Below, in pieces: positions 1-5,156 of a stretch of 5,156 nucleotides of DNA. Below the pieces are notes generated by a model. That model made no database searches. It saw only the letters and a program-made list of their open reading frames with translations, and was not told the DNA's origin. This DNA is from Gemmatimonadota bacterium (lineage in GTDB: Bacteria > Gemmatimonadota > Gemmatimonadetes > Longimicrobiales > Gaopeijiaceae), in NCBI GenBank assembly GCA_016209995.1, contig JACQVC010000278.1:1-5156 (forward strand). The letters are read 5' to 3'. Numbering within the stretch: position 1 is the first letter of the stretch; every line of letters begins with the position of its first letter. Both the position numbers and the translations under genes were made by a program.

Positions 1-84
1 CCCTGCCCTTATCCCCACGCAACCTTCGTTGCGTGGGGACCCCTGCCCTTATCCCCTCGCAACCTTCGTTGCGTGGGGACCCCT
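1..84. repeat. tandem 40-bp hairpin repeat, two full units plus a 4-bp start of a third
   Basis: Positions 1-40 and 41-80 are two head-to-tail copies of the same 40-bp unit. They differ at one base only, A17 against T57. Bases 81-84 (CCCT) match the start of a third unit, but the sequence then becomes the 3' end of the MgtC-family gene, so the repeat shares C83-T84 with that gene's stop codon. There is no unique spacer between units. The first copy begins exactly at the window edge, so the array may continue to the left. Each unit has a C-rich lead (CCCTGCCCTTAT) followed by an inverted repeat. What the array does is not known from sequence. It may be a transcript-end hairpin pair for the minus-strand gene, a REP/BIME-like intergenic palindrome, or a slippage product. 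Confidence 0.9.
13..78 (-). terminator. two consecutive stem-loops after the mgtC-like gene, possible transcript end
   Basis: The first hairpin pairs 13-23 with 28-38, a perfect 11-bp stem (CCCCACGCAAC / GTTGCGTGGGG) closed by a 4-nt loop. The second pairs 53-63 with 68-78 and has one T-T mismatch (57 and 74), since the substitution in its left arm is not compensated. They lie just past the stop codon of the minus-strand gene, where a terminator would sit. Neither strand has a U-tract after the stem, so a classic intrinsic terminator is not supported. They could instead stabilise the 3' end, or serve a gene converging from the left outside the window. Confidence 0.35.
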
Positions 85-790
85 ACTCGATCACCACGCT
101 GCGGACGCCGTCAAGCTCGATGAGGTCCGGGAGCAGTTCGTGCACGCGGCTCTCCGAGCCGACGCTCTCGAATACGGACACCAGCACGCCGGCTTCGGGC
201 CGCCGTTCGACTTCCGTGCAGCGGGCCTGGATCCCGGCAGCGGCGAAACGCTGCTCGATTCGATCCAACACGCCGGGGTCATCCATCAGAGTGAAGCGGA
301 GCGAGCGGACGTGGCGGCGACGGAGCAGCTGGTCCTCCAGGTACCGCAGCGGGATCAGAGCGATGAGTATGAGCGCGGTGGCGCCGAGGGCTTCCACATA
401 GGCGCGCGCACCCACGGCGATGCCAACGGCCGCGACCACCCACAGGGTCGCCGCCGTGGTGAGCCCCGTGACGTGGCCGCGAGCCTGGATGATCGTTCCC
501 GCGCCGAGAAACCCGACCCCGGTGACGATCTGCGCGGCGATGCGCGCCGGGTCGGCGACGGCGCCCGGCGCCGCGCTCGTCGAGAGAAGCACGGAGATAT
601 CCGTGAGCAGGGCCGCACCCAAGCAGATGAGCATGTTGGTGCGCAGCCCGGCCGGCTTGCCCTGGAGCTCGCGCTCGATCCCCACCGCGCCACCCAGGAA
701 TGCGGCCAGCAGCAGGCGCGCCAGGAGATCGGGCCGAAACGGCTCGAAGCTCGCGATCAGCTCGCCGACCTGCCCGATCCACTCGAACAT
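83..790 (-). CDS. MgtC/SapB family inner-membrane protein
   Basis: This is a complete 235-aa protein with the full MgtC/SapB architecture. The N-terminal half is a bundle of about five hydrophobic helices (roughly residues 24-39, 52-70, 84-101, 112-128, 131-149). It carries the family's conserved stretches: GIERE at 37-41, GLRTNMLICLGAAL at 48-61, TGVGFLGAGTII at 90-101 and GLTTAATLW at 109-117. The C-terminal part (about 160-235) is soluble, with alternating strands and helices, as in the ACT-like domain of longer MgtC proteins. The ATG start at 790 has GGGGAG (801-806) 10 nt upstream. In Salmonella and Mycobacterium, MgtC supports growth in low Mg2+ and in macrophages and acts on the F-type ATP synthase. 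Environmental homologues like this one have no settled role. No mgtB or other Mg2+ transporter is adjacent. It is transcribed divergently from the phosphatase gene. The family call is firm; the physiological role is not. Confidence 0.95.
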   Translation of the reverse strand: MFEWIGQVGELIASFEPFRPDLLARLLLAAFLGGAVGIERELQGKPAGLRTNMLICLGAALLTDISVLLSTSAAPGAVADPARIAAQIVTGVGFLGAGTIIQARGHVTGLTTAATLWVVAAVGIAVGARAYVEALGATALILIALIPLRYLEDQLLRRRHVRSLRFTLMDDPGVLDRIEQRFAAAGIQARCTEVERRPEAGVLVSVFESVGSESRVHELLPDLIELDGVRSVVIE

Positions 791-902
791 GGGTATTAGA
801 CTCCCCGCGACTGTCGCTCAAGCCCTGTCACATCATAACTTAGCGCTTACATGTCCGAGTTCCTAGAATCCGCGAACCGGAGCGAAGCGGAGGTCAGCGA
901 AA
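791..902. promoter_or_regulatory. divergent intergenic region, likely promoters in both directions
   Basis: These 112 bp lie between the starts of two divergent genes and contain a noticeably AT-richer patch (about 826-853) in an otherwise GC-rich sequence. On the minus strand TATGAT (832-837 in plus coordinates) is one base from the -10 consensus and lies about 40 bp before the mgtC-like ATG, but I see no good -35 box. On the plus strand CTGTCA (825-830) and TACATG (848-853) are 17 bp apart and only weakly resemble a sigma-70 pair. That the region holds promoters follows from gene orientation. The exact boxes are guesses. Confidence 0.4.
889..894 (+). promoter_or_regulatory. Shine-Dalgarno GGAGGT supporting the GTG start at 903
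   Basis: GGAGGT ends 8 nt before GTG 903, close to ideal for a ribosome binding site. It is the main reason to prefer this start. A competing GTG at 945 has AGGA (931-934) 10 nt upstream inside a purine-rich tract and matches the usual N-terminus of the family better. The start is therefore uncertain between these two. Confidence 0.55.
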
Positions 903-1757
903 GTGAGCGGGAGAAGGGTGAGAAGAGGAGAGGAAGGGGGTGGTGTGGGAGCTAACCTGGCCGAGCTGCTCCGCACCTCCCTCGCGGCCGTCGAGGCGGC
1001 GGGCGCCGTTCATCGGCGGTGGCTCGGGCGCGTCGAGGCCTCGAGCTGGGAGCTGAAAGGCCACAGCGACTTCGTCAGCGATGTGGACCGGGAAGCCCAG
1101 GATGCCGTTCTGGCGGTGCTTCGAGCCCGCCACCCCGGGCACAAGGTCCTCGCCGAAGAGACGGAGCAGGAGGCGCTCTCCCACACCGTGACGGGTCCGG
1201 TCTGGGTCGTAGACCCCCTGGACGGAACGACCAACTTCCTGCATGGACACCCCCATTACTCAGCTTCGGTCGCTGTTTGCCTCGATGGGGTTCCGGTGGC
1301 GGGGGCCGTCCTGTCGGCCGCCACAGGCGAGCGCTGGTGGGCGGCCAGAGGCTTGGGCGCCTACAAGAACGGACTCCGCATCCGCGTCTCCGGAATCCAC
1401 GAGCTGCACCAAGCCCTTATCGGGACTGGGTTTCCCTTCAAACACCTGCACCGGCTCCCCGAGTATCTGACACAGTTCGACCGCGTTCTCCGCTCAACCG
1501 CAGGCATACGACGGTGTGGGTCCGCAGCGCTGGACCTGTGCTATGTGGCGTCTGGTCTTCTAGATGGGTTCTGGGAACTCTGGCTCGAGCCGTGGGACGT
1601 GGCGGCCGGGTGGATCATGGTGCAGGAAGCCGGCGGGGTAATCTCCCGGCTGGACGGGAGCGTGCCCGACCTAAAGGGGGGCGCAGTCCTCGCTGGAAAC
1701 ATATATTTGTGGGATAAGCTTCACAGGCTCCTGAGCGGTAATGCGTCTTCCACCTGA
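903..1757 (+). CDS. inositol monophosphatase family (SuhB-like) sugar-phosphate phosphatase
   Basis: This is a Mg2+-dependent, lithium-sensitive-type phosphomonoesterase of the IMPase/FBPase superfamily, cytoplasmic, 284 aa from GTG 903 or 270 aa from GTG 945. All metal-site elements are present: SDFVSDVD at 55-62, EE at 85-86, the signature WVVDPLDGTTNF at 101-112 (metal ligands D104 and D107), and the C-terminal WDVAAG at 231-236 with ligand D232, followed by EAGG. The GSAALDL block at 206-212 and the following DGFWE are also typical of SuhB/IMPase proteins. Family members dephosphorylate myo-inositol-1-phosphate, histidinol phosphate, fructose-1,6-bisphosphate, PAP or other sugar phosphates. 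Sequence motifs alone do not pick the substrate. The first 14-15 residues from GTG 903 are an Arg/Gly-rich run unlike the family, so translation may really begin at 945. The ureohydrolase gene follows 111 bp downstream on the same strand. Family call secure, substrate open. Confidence 0.93.
   Translation: MSGRRVRRGEEGGGVGANLAELLRTSLAAVEAAGAVHRRWLGRVEASSWELKGHSDFVSDVDREAQDAVLAVLRARHPGHKVLAEETEQEALSHTVTGPVWVVDPLDGTTNFLHGHPHYSASVAVCLDGVPVAGAVLSAATGERWWAARGLGAYKNGLRIRVSGIHELHQALIGTGFPFKHLHRLPEYLTQFDRVLRSTAGIRRCGSAALDLCYVASGLLDGFWELWLEPWDVAAGWIMVQEAGGVISRLDGSVPDLKGGAVLAGNIYLWDKLHRLLSGNASST
909..950 (+). other. C-free polypurine tract across the phosphatase start
   Basis: These 42 bases contain no C and only four T; the rest is G/A. 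The tract includes several SD-like words (AGGAG at 926-930, AGGA at 931-934) and ends just after the alternative GTG start at 945. In frame it would encode an Arg/Glu/Gly-rich peptide. It may be an untranslated, ribosome-loading leader rather than coding sequence. Confidence 0.6.
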
Positions 1758-1806
1758 GGGGTGGGCGGCTCGCCAGGCGTGGAGCGCCGTGGCCGAACGG
1801 TCGGGT

Positions 1807-1824
1807 GGCTCCAGGCCTGGAGCC
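1807..1824. promoter_or_regulatory. perfect 18-bp palindrome between the phosphatase and ureohydrolase genes
   Basis: GGCTCCAGGCCTGGAGCC is its own reverse complement. As RNA it could form a 7-bp stem with a GGCC loop, extendable by a T-G and a G-C pair outside. It starts 50 bp after the phosphatase stop codon and ends 44 bp before the ureohydrolase start. No T-run follows, so an intrinsic terminator is not supported. It could be an operator for a dimeric regulator of the downstream gene, a weak attenuating hairpin, or a chance palindrome in GC-rich DNA. Confidence 0.4.
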
Positions 1825-1846
1825 GCACGCGTGTCCGGGTTCTGTC

Positions 1847-1876
1847 ATTGTCGTCATAGGAGTACGTATTGTCGTC
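1847..1876 (+). repeat. 9-bp direct repeat ATTGTCGTC flanking the ribosome binding site
   Basis: ATTGTCGTC occurs at 1847-1855 and again at 1868-1876, offset by 21 bp. The second copy contains the TTG start codon of the ureohydrolase gene. The first contains an equivalent TTG in the same frame, but it reads TTG-TCG-TCA-TAG and stops at once. The Shine-Dalgarno AGGAG lies between the copies. It is probably a small duplication or coincidence. Confidence 0.45.
1858..1862 (+). promoter_or_regulatory. Shine-Dalgarno AGGAG that decides a TTG start
   Basis: AGGAG ends 6 nt before TTG 1869. The reading frame has no ATG before codon 120, which lies inside the catalytic domain, so a non-ATG start is required. 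This site makes TTG 1869 the best choice over the later in-frame TTG codons 41 and 50. Confidence 0.7.
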
Positions 1877-2876
1877 CGAGTCAGATCGACGTGACGACTC
1901 GCAACGCGCGCGGCCGGCGGATGTTTCCCAGCCGGGCGCGTCGCCTCCCCATCCTTCGACCGCAGGGCCCGTCGAAGTAGCCGGCCTATTGCAGGCGGTC
2001 TCACTCGATGCCGCCTTGCCTGACGGCGCCCCGGTCCTGGTGGGCGCTCCGCCGGCGCGAGGCGGCGGCTCGCCAGGGTGCGAGCGGGGGCCGGCGGCTT
2101 TGCGGGAGGCCTTGAAGGGCTTCAGTACCTATGGGGGCGAGCCCGAGGGCGACCTGCGACTCCTGGGCTCGGTACTGGACTGGGGCGACCTGGAGCTGCC
2201 GTCTGGAGCCGCGCCCCAAAGTCTGATGGCCATCCGGGACGCGGCGGCGAAGCTGTTCAGTCAGGGAGCGAGGCCCATCTGCCTCGGCGGCGCGCACACG
2301 GTCACGCAGGGCGTGCTTGCCGGGCTGGCAGCCAGCAAGCCGATGCAGCAAGTGGCGCTCTTGATCCTGGACGCGCACCTCGATGAACGGGAGGAGGAAG
2401 ACTCGTCGACGATCACTCGCGGTGCGCCGTTCAGCTCGACTCTACGATCCGGATTTGCGCGCGGAAGTCAGACCGCCGTTGTCGGCCTACGACCCTTTGC
2501 GAACTCGCGGATGTTCACGGAGTGGATGCGCGAGAGCGGCGTCCATCTCATCATGGTCGATGACGTAGCGCGGTGGGGCGCGGAGCACGCGGCCCAGGTC
2601 GTGCTCGAGCGCGTAGCGCCTGATGGCCGGCCCCTGTATCTGTCCATCGATCTCGATGTCGTGGACCCCGCCTACGCGCCCGGGACGGGGCACGCATGTC
2701 CCGGCGGACTGTCCAGCCGCGAGATCATCACGTTCCTGAGCACGCTGCTCCGCCGAGCGGAGCTGGCCGGCGCAGACATCGTCGAGCTGGCTCCGCCGCT
2801 GGATATCGGTGAGAGAACCTCGAAGCTCGCCGCGCGCCTGTTGCTGGAGATCCTGGCGAGCTTCACCCGTGGCTAG
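1869..2876 (+). CDS. ureohydrolase (arginase/agmatinase family), formimidoylglutamase-like
   Basis: This is a binuclear-Mn2+ amidine hydrolase of the arginase fold, 335 aa and cytoplasmic. All expected metal ligands are visible: H143 in LGGAHT; D168, H170 and D172 in LDAHLDERE; D261 and D263 in SIDLDVVDP, followed by PGTG at 271-274. The conserved glutamate of the VELAP segment is E306. Several features resemble formimidoylglutamase (HutG) more than agmatinase: the TRGAPF stretch at 183-188 in place of the agmatinase HGT motif, VGLRPFANSR at 205-214, and DIGERTSKLAA near the C-terminus. The HGT/HGxP histidine that takes part in catalysis in arginases and agmatinases is Arg184 here. The first 35 or so residues are polar, Pro/Ser/Asp-rich and probably disordered. 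No hut, arginine or polyamine gene is adjacent, so context does not settle the substrate. The next gene converges from the right. Family certain; formimidoylglutamate, agmatine, guanidinobutyrate or another guanidino compound remain possible. Confidence 0.9.
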   Translation: MSSESDRRDDSQRARPADVSQPGASPPHPSTAGPVEVAGLLQAVSLDAALPDGAPVLVGAPPARGGGSPGCERGPAALREALKGFSTYGGEPEGDLRLLGSVLDWGDLELPSGAAPQSLMAIRDAAAKLFSQGARPICLGGAHTVTQGVLAGLAASKPMQQVALLILDAHLDEREEEDSSTITRGAPFSSTLRSGFARGSQTAVVGLRPFANSRMFTEWMRESGVHLIMVDDVARWGAEHAAQVVLERVAPDGRPLYLSIDLDVVDPAYAPGTGHACPGGLSSREIITFLSTLLRRAELAGADIVELAPPLDIGERTSKLAARLLLEILASFTRG

Positions 2877-2949
2877 GAGCCTGTCCGAGTAGCACCGCCC
2901 TTTGCCGCTCGCCGAAGAAGTACAGCGACCTGTTCATGCACGCGTTGCG

Positions 2950-3927
2950 TCAGGCTCCGGCGCGCGCCGCGAGGCGAAGCGCGAGATGAGCGGCTCCGAT
3001 CGCCGCGCGCACGGGCCGCGGCAGCGCCGCGCAGCCCAGTCTGCGAGCAGCCTCGAAGAGCGGCTGGGGGAGCGGCGCGCCGGGGTCGACGAGTCCGCCC
3101 GTAGCGGCCAGCCGGGGCGGCGAGCGCCAAGGGCCGAGCTTGCGGATCAGGACTTCGACGTGCGCGACCAGATCGCGAACAGCGCGCTCGAGAATGTCGC
3201 GGGCGACATCGTCACCGTGCTCGGCGATCTCCGCGACCAGCGTCGCCAACGCCGCGATCTGCCCCTTGTCCGCGGACGCAGCCCAGGCCACGAGATCGTC
3301 CGGATGGGCCAGCTGCAGGCGCTCGAGCACCGCGGGCAGGAGCTGGGTGTCCGGGCCGCGGCCGTCGGCGGCACGGGCAGCCGCCCTCAGTGCCCGTCGG
3401 GCTATGTCGTAGCCGCTACCCTCGTCGCCCAGCAGCGCGCCCCATCCGCCGCTGCGCGCCACCGTCCCGGATTCCGCGCGTCCCCATGCGACAGAACCAG
3501 TTCCGGCAATGACGAGGATGCCCGGCCCGTCCCCGAACGCGTCCTGAAGGGCAGCCTCGGCATCGGTGATCACGAGCACGCGGTGAGCGAGCCCCAGGGC
3601 GTGGAGCCTGCTCTCGGCCGCGCTACGCTCGGCCTCGCGCCCGGCGCCGGCGAGGCCGGCGCAAAGTGCCAGGGCCGGGAGCCTGGCTCCTGCCTCCGCT
3701 ACGGCGCGCGTGGCTGTCGCACGCACGATTTGCAGGGCAGCTTCGGAGCCTGCGGCGTCGACGCGTCCAGGACCGCCCTCCGCAGCCGCCAACTCCCGGC
3801 CCTGGAGAGTCAGGACGACGGCACGAGTCCGCGTCGCACCGCCATCCACGCCGATGACGAAGTCAGCCACCGGCTTCTGCTGCGACGCTGCGCGCCGTCT
3901 CCATTCAGGAGCCGGCCACGCGTTCAC
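2950..3927 (-). CDS. BadF/BadG/BcrA/BcrD-type sugar kinase, N-acetylglucosamine kinase-like
   Basis: This is an ASKHA-fold kinase of 325 aa from GTG 3927. The phosphate-1 loop is GVDGGATRTRA (26-36), a TDAEAAL segment (121-127) carries the probable catalytic Asp122, the phosphate-2 loop is AGTGSVAWG (141-149), and the NAGK/BadF signature GGWGALLGDEGSG lies at 160-172. ATGGLV (275-280) fits the adenosine loop. The family includes eukaryotic NAGK, bacterial glucosamine/GlcNAc kinases and MurK. It also includes Fe-S activators of benzoyl-CoA and hydroxyacyl-CoA dehydratases. Only two cysteines (89, 299) are present, neither in the activators' cluster position, which favours a sugar kinase. The start codon lies 23 bp inside the 3' end of the upstream symporter gene, so translation is likely coupled. 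An alternative GTG at 3870 would remove 19 non-conserved residues and give a 306-aa protein closer to the family core. The sugar is inferred to be an amino sugar; glucose-type substrates are not excluded. Confidence 0.88.
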   Translation of the reverse strand: MNAWPAPEWRRRAASQQKPVADFVIGVDGGATRTRAVVLTLQGRELAAAEGGPGRVDAAGSEAALQIVRATATRAVAEAGARLPALALCAGLAGAGREAERSAAESRLHALGLAHRVLVITDAEAALQDAFGDGPGILVIAGTGSVAWGRAESGTVARSGGWGALLGDEGSGYDIARRALRAAARAADGRGPDTQLLPAVLERLQLAHPDDLVAWAASADKGQIAALATLVAEIAEHGDDVARDILERAVRDLVAHVEVLIRKLGPWRSPPRLAATGGLVDPGAPLPQPLFEAARRLGCAALPRPVRAAIGAAHLALRLAARAGA

Positions 3928-5156
3928 CGCTCGGCTCCGTGAGCAGAGCGGCCGGCGTCAGCCGAGCGGCGACGGTCCCTGCCAGGAACGTGACCGCCGT
4001 GCCGATGAATACGTACCACGGCCAGGCCACAGCAGCCCTCGCTCCGAGCCAAACAGCCGTCACGACGCCGATTCCCGCCGCGATGGCGCCGATAGCGTGC
4101 GGCTGGCGGGCCGCGGGCACGAAGATTCCGAGGGCAAAGGCACCGAGTAGTCCGCCGTAGACCAGAGATGCGATACCCAGCGCGACTTCGACCGCAGCGG
4201 CCTGGCGACTGAGCGGGATGAACACGACCGCGCCGGCTATCAGCAGGACGGCCCAGAGAAGGGTGAACATCCTACCAGCCCGCAGCGTGCGCTCATCGTT
4301 GCTGTCCACCCGCAGCGCGGGAGCGAAGAAATCGTAGGCCGTGGCGGACGCCAGCGAATTAATGGACGAAGCGAGCGTTGACATTGCGGCGGCAAAGACG
4401 CCGGCGATCAACAGCCCCGTCAGGCCCGGCGGCAGCTCATTGATCACGAAACGAGCGAAGATCTCGTCCGATCGCTCGAACGCCTGCCCGCCGTAGAAGC
4501 CCCAGAGACCTACTCCGACCACGAGAAACAGGGCGAATTGCGCGATCACGACGACGCCGCTCCACACCAACGCCTTCTGGCTCGAGCGCAGATCGCGGCA
4601 GGTCAGTAGTCTCTGGACAATGAGTTGATCGGTCCCGTGCGAGGCCATGGAAAGAAAGCCGCCACCCACGAGCCCGGCCCAGAACGTGTAGACCGTCGAC
4701 GGCTTCACGGAGAAATCGAAGACGGAGAGTTTCCCGGCCTGCGCGGCCGCGGAGAGCGTGGCCGGCCATCCGCCGGGAATCAGCAGGTGCAGCGCGACTA
4801 CAGCCGCGAGTGCACCGAGCAGGTAAAGGGCCAGCTGGAGCACATCTACCCAGACGACTGCGCGGATCCCGCCGAAATACGTGTAGATCAACGTCACGAC
4901 GCCGATCAACACGATCGACAGAGGGTACGGCCATCCAGTGATGAGCGCGAGCGGAATGGCCGTGGCGAACAGGCGCACCGAGTCGCCTAGCAATCGGGTG
5001 ACCATGAAGATCGCGGAGGTGAACCGCCGGGTCGGCCGACCGAACCGTGACTCCAGGAGCTGGTAGGCGGTCGTCAGCTCGCCGCGGTAGTAGGCAGGCA
5101 GCAGGAGCGCGGCCGCGACCGTGCGGCCCACCTGGTTGCCGAACGCGAGCTGAAGG
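3905..5156 (-). CDS. sodium:solute symporter (SSS family), 5' end missing
   Basis: This is a Na+-coupled permease of the inner membrane with the LeuT-like fold. The frame stays open to the right edge: the eight codons before GTG 5131 read LQLAFGNQ, in good family register, so 5131 is not the true start. About 416 residues are visible, against a usual 480-580, so the first one or two helices are missing. Counting from Val at 5131, family motifs are GRTVAAALLLPAYYRG (2-17, plus the following ESRFG), TYFGGIRAVVWVDVLQ (84-99), SHGTDQ with QRLL (164-176), and AGVFAAAMSTLASSINS (243-259). Ser251-Thr252 match the Ser pair of the Na2 sodium site in vSGLT. About eleven hydrophobic segments can be seen. 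The kinase gene overlaps the 3' end, so uptake and phosphorylation of one substrate is the likely role. The SSS family also carries sugars, sialic acid, proline, pantothenate and iodide, and sequence alone does not name the solute. An amino sugar is inferred from the kinase. Confidence 0.92.
   Translation of the reverse strand, partial: LQLAFGNQVGRTVAAALLLPAYYRGELTTAYQLLESRFGRPTRRFTSAIFMVTRLLGDSVRLFATAIPLALITGWPYPLSIVLIGVVTLIYTYFGGIRAVVWVDVLQLALYLLGALAAVVALHLLIPGGWPATLSAAAQAGKLSVFDFSVKPSTVYTFWAGLVGGGFLSMASHGTDQLIVQRLLTCRDLRSSQKALVWSGVVVIAQFALFLVVGVGLWGFYGGQAFERSDEIFARFVINELPPGLTGLLIAGVFAAAMSTLASSINSLASATAYDFFAPALRVDSNDERTLRAGRMFTLLWAVLLIAGAVVFIPLSRQAAAVEVALGIASLVYGGLLGAFALGIFVPAARQPHAIGAIAAGIGVVTAVWLGARAAVAWPWYVFIGTAVTFLAGTVAARLTPAALLTEPSGERVAGS
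3935..3938 (-). promoter_or_regulatory. Shine-Dalgarno GGAG for the kinase, inside the symporter gene
   Basis: On the minus strand GGAG lies 7 nt before GTG 3927, within the last codons of the symporter gene. It supports the longer kinase start. Before the alternative GTG 3870 only a weak AGAAG is visible. Confidence 0.5.

Noticed and set aside
1..84. A CRISPR array, given the palindromic repeat
   Set aside because: The two 40-bp units abut directly, and no unique spacer of any length separates them. No cas gene is present.
29..799. A 256-aa plus-strand reading frame covering the left gene
   Set aside because: It is antisense to the MgtC-family gene, which has clear family motifs. Its translation is low-complexity Arg/Asp/Gly-rich, as expected for a shadow frame in GC-rich DNA.
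1781..1855. A Ser/Leu-like tRNA, because GTGGCCGAACGGTCGGG resembles a D-arm and a palindrome follows where an anticodon arm would be, then GGGTTC
   Set aside because: The T-loop does not continue as TTCRANNY, no 3' acceptor strand pairs with GGAGCGC, and the palindrome gives no 5-bp stem with a 7-nt loop. The resemblance is accidental.
1764..2077. The 14-bp direct repeat GGCGGCTCGCCAGG at 1764-1777 and 2064-2077, as possible mobile-element ends or att sites
   Set aside because: The second copy is inside the ureohydrolase coding sequence, no recombinase lies between the copies, and short GC-rich matches are common in such sequence.
2877..2949. A bidirectional terminator between the convergent ureohydrolase and kinase genes
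   Set aside because: Expected from gene orientation, but I could not find a convincing stem with a T-run on either strand in these 73 bp.
2950..3927. An activator of benzoyl-CoA reductase or hydroxyacyl-CoA dehydratase (BadF/HgdC type) rather than a kinase
   Set aside because: Those activators need conserved cysteines for a shared Fe-S cluster. This protein has only Cys89 and Cys299, not in suitable positions, and its partner gene is a solute symporter.
2902..3942. A 346-aa plus-strand reading frame opposite the kinase gene
   Set aside because: It is longer than the kinase frame but has an Arg/Ser/Gly-rich translation with no recognisable domain, while the minus strand carries the full NAGK/BadF motif set. 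It is a GC-driven antisense frame.

Overview
The window is a strongly GC-rich piece of bacterial chromosome with tightly packed genes and little non-coding DNA. All five genes are ordinary metabolic or membrane families. There is no integrase, transposase, phage gene, CRISPR array, rRNA or tRNA. The GC-rich composition and GTG/TTG starts fit many soil or aquatic bacteria. The set of families would suit Gemmatimonadota, Acidobacteriota or similar lineages, but that is a weak inference without any marker gene.

Layout, left to right. Positions 1-84 hold two tandem 40-bp units, each with a strong hairpin, plus the first four bases of a third unit that run into the stop codon of the next gene. Positions 83-790 (minus) encode a complete MgtC/SapB-family inner-membrane protein. 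A short divergent intergenic region (791-902) separates it from a plus-strand inositol-monophosphatase-family phosphatase (903-1757), whose start lies in or beside a C-free polypurine tract. A 111-bp gap with a perfect 18-bp palindrome leads to a plus-strand Mn-dependent ureohydrolase (1869-2876). It starts at TTG and looks more like formimidoylglutamase than a typical agmatinase. A 73-bp convergent gap (2877-2949), in which I see no clear terminator, separates it from two minus-strand genes. These are a sodium:solute symporter (3905 to beyond the right edge, 5' end missing) and, overlapping its 3' end by 23 bp, a BadF/NAGK-type sugar kinase (2950-3927).

How the genes work together. The symporter and kinase are almost certainly one transcription unit, read symporter first. 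The natural reading is sodium-driven uptake of a sugar, most likely an amino sugar such as GlcNAc or MurNAc, followed by cytoplasmic phosphorylation. The genes that would fix the substrate lie upstream of the symporter, outside the window. The phosphatase and ureohydrolase are co-directional but 111 bp apart, and their linkage may be only positional. MgtC stands alone, with no MgtB-type Mg2+ ATPase next to it.

I do not see a new multi-gene system here. The points most worth a second look are the tandem hairpin repeats at the left edge, the His-to-Arg change at the usual catalytic-histidine position of the ureohydrolase, and the overlapping symporter-kinase pair.
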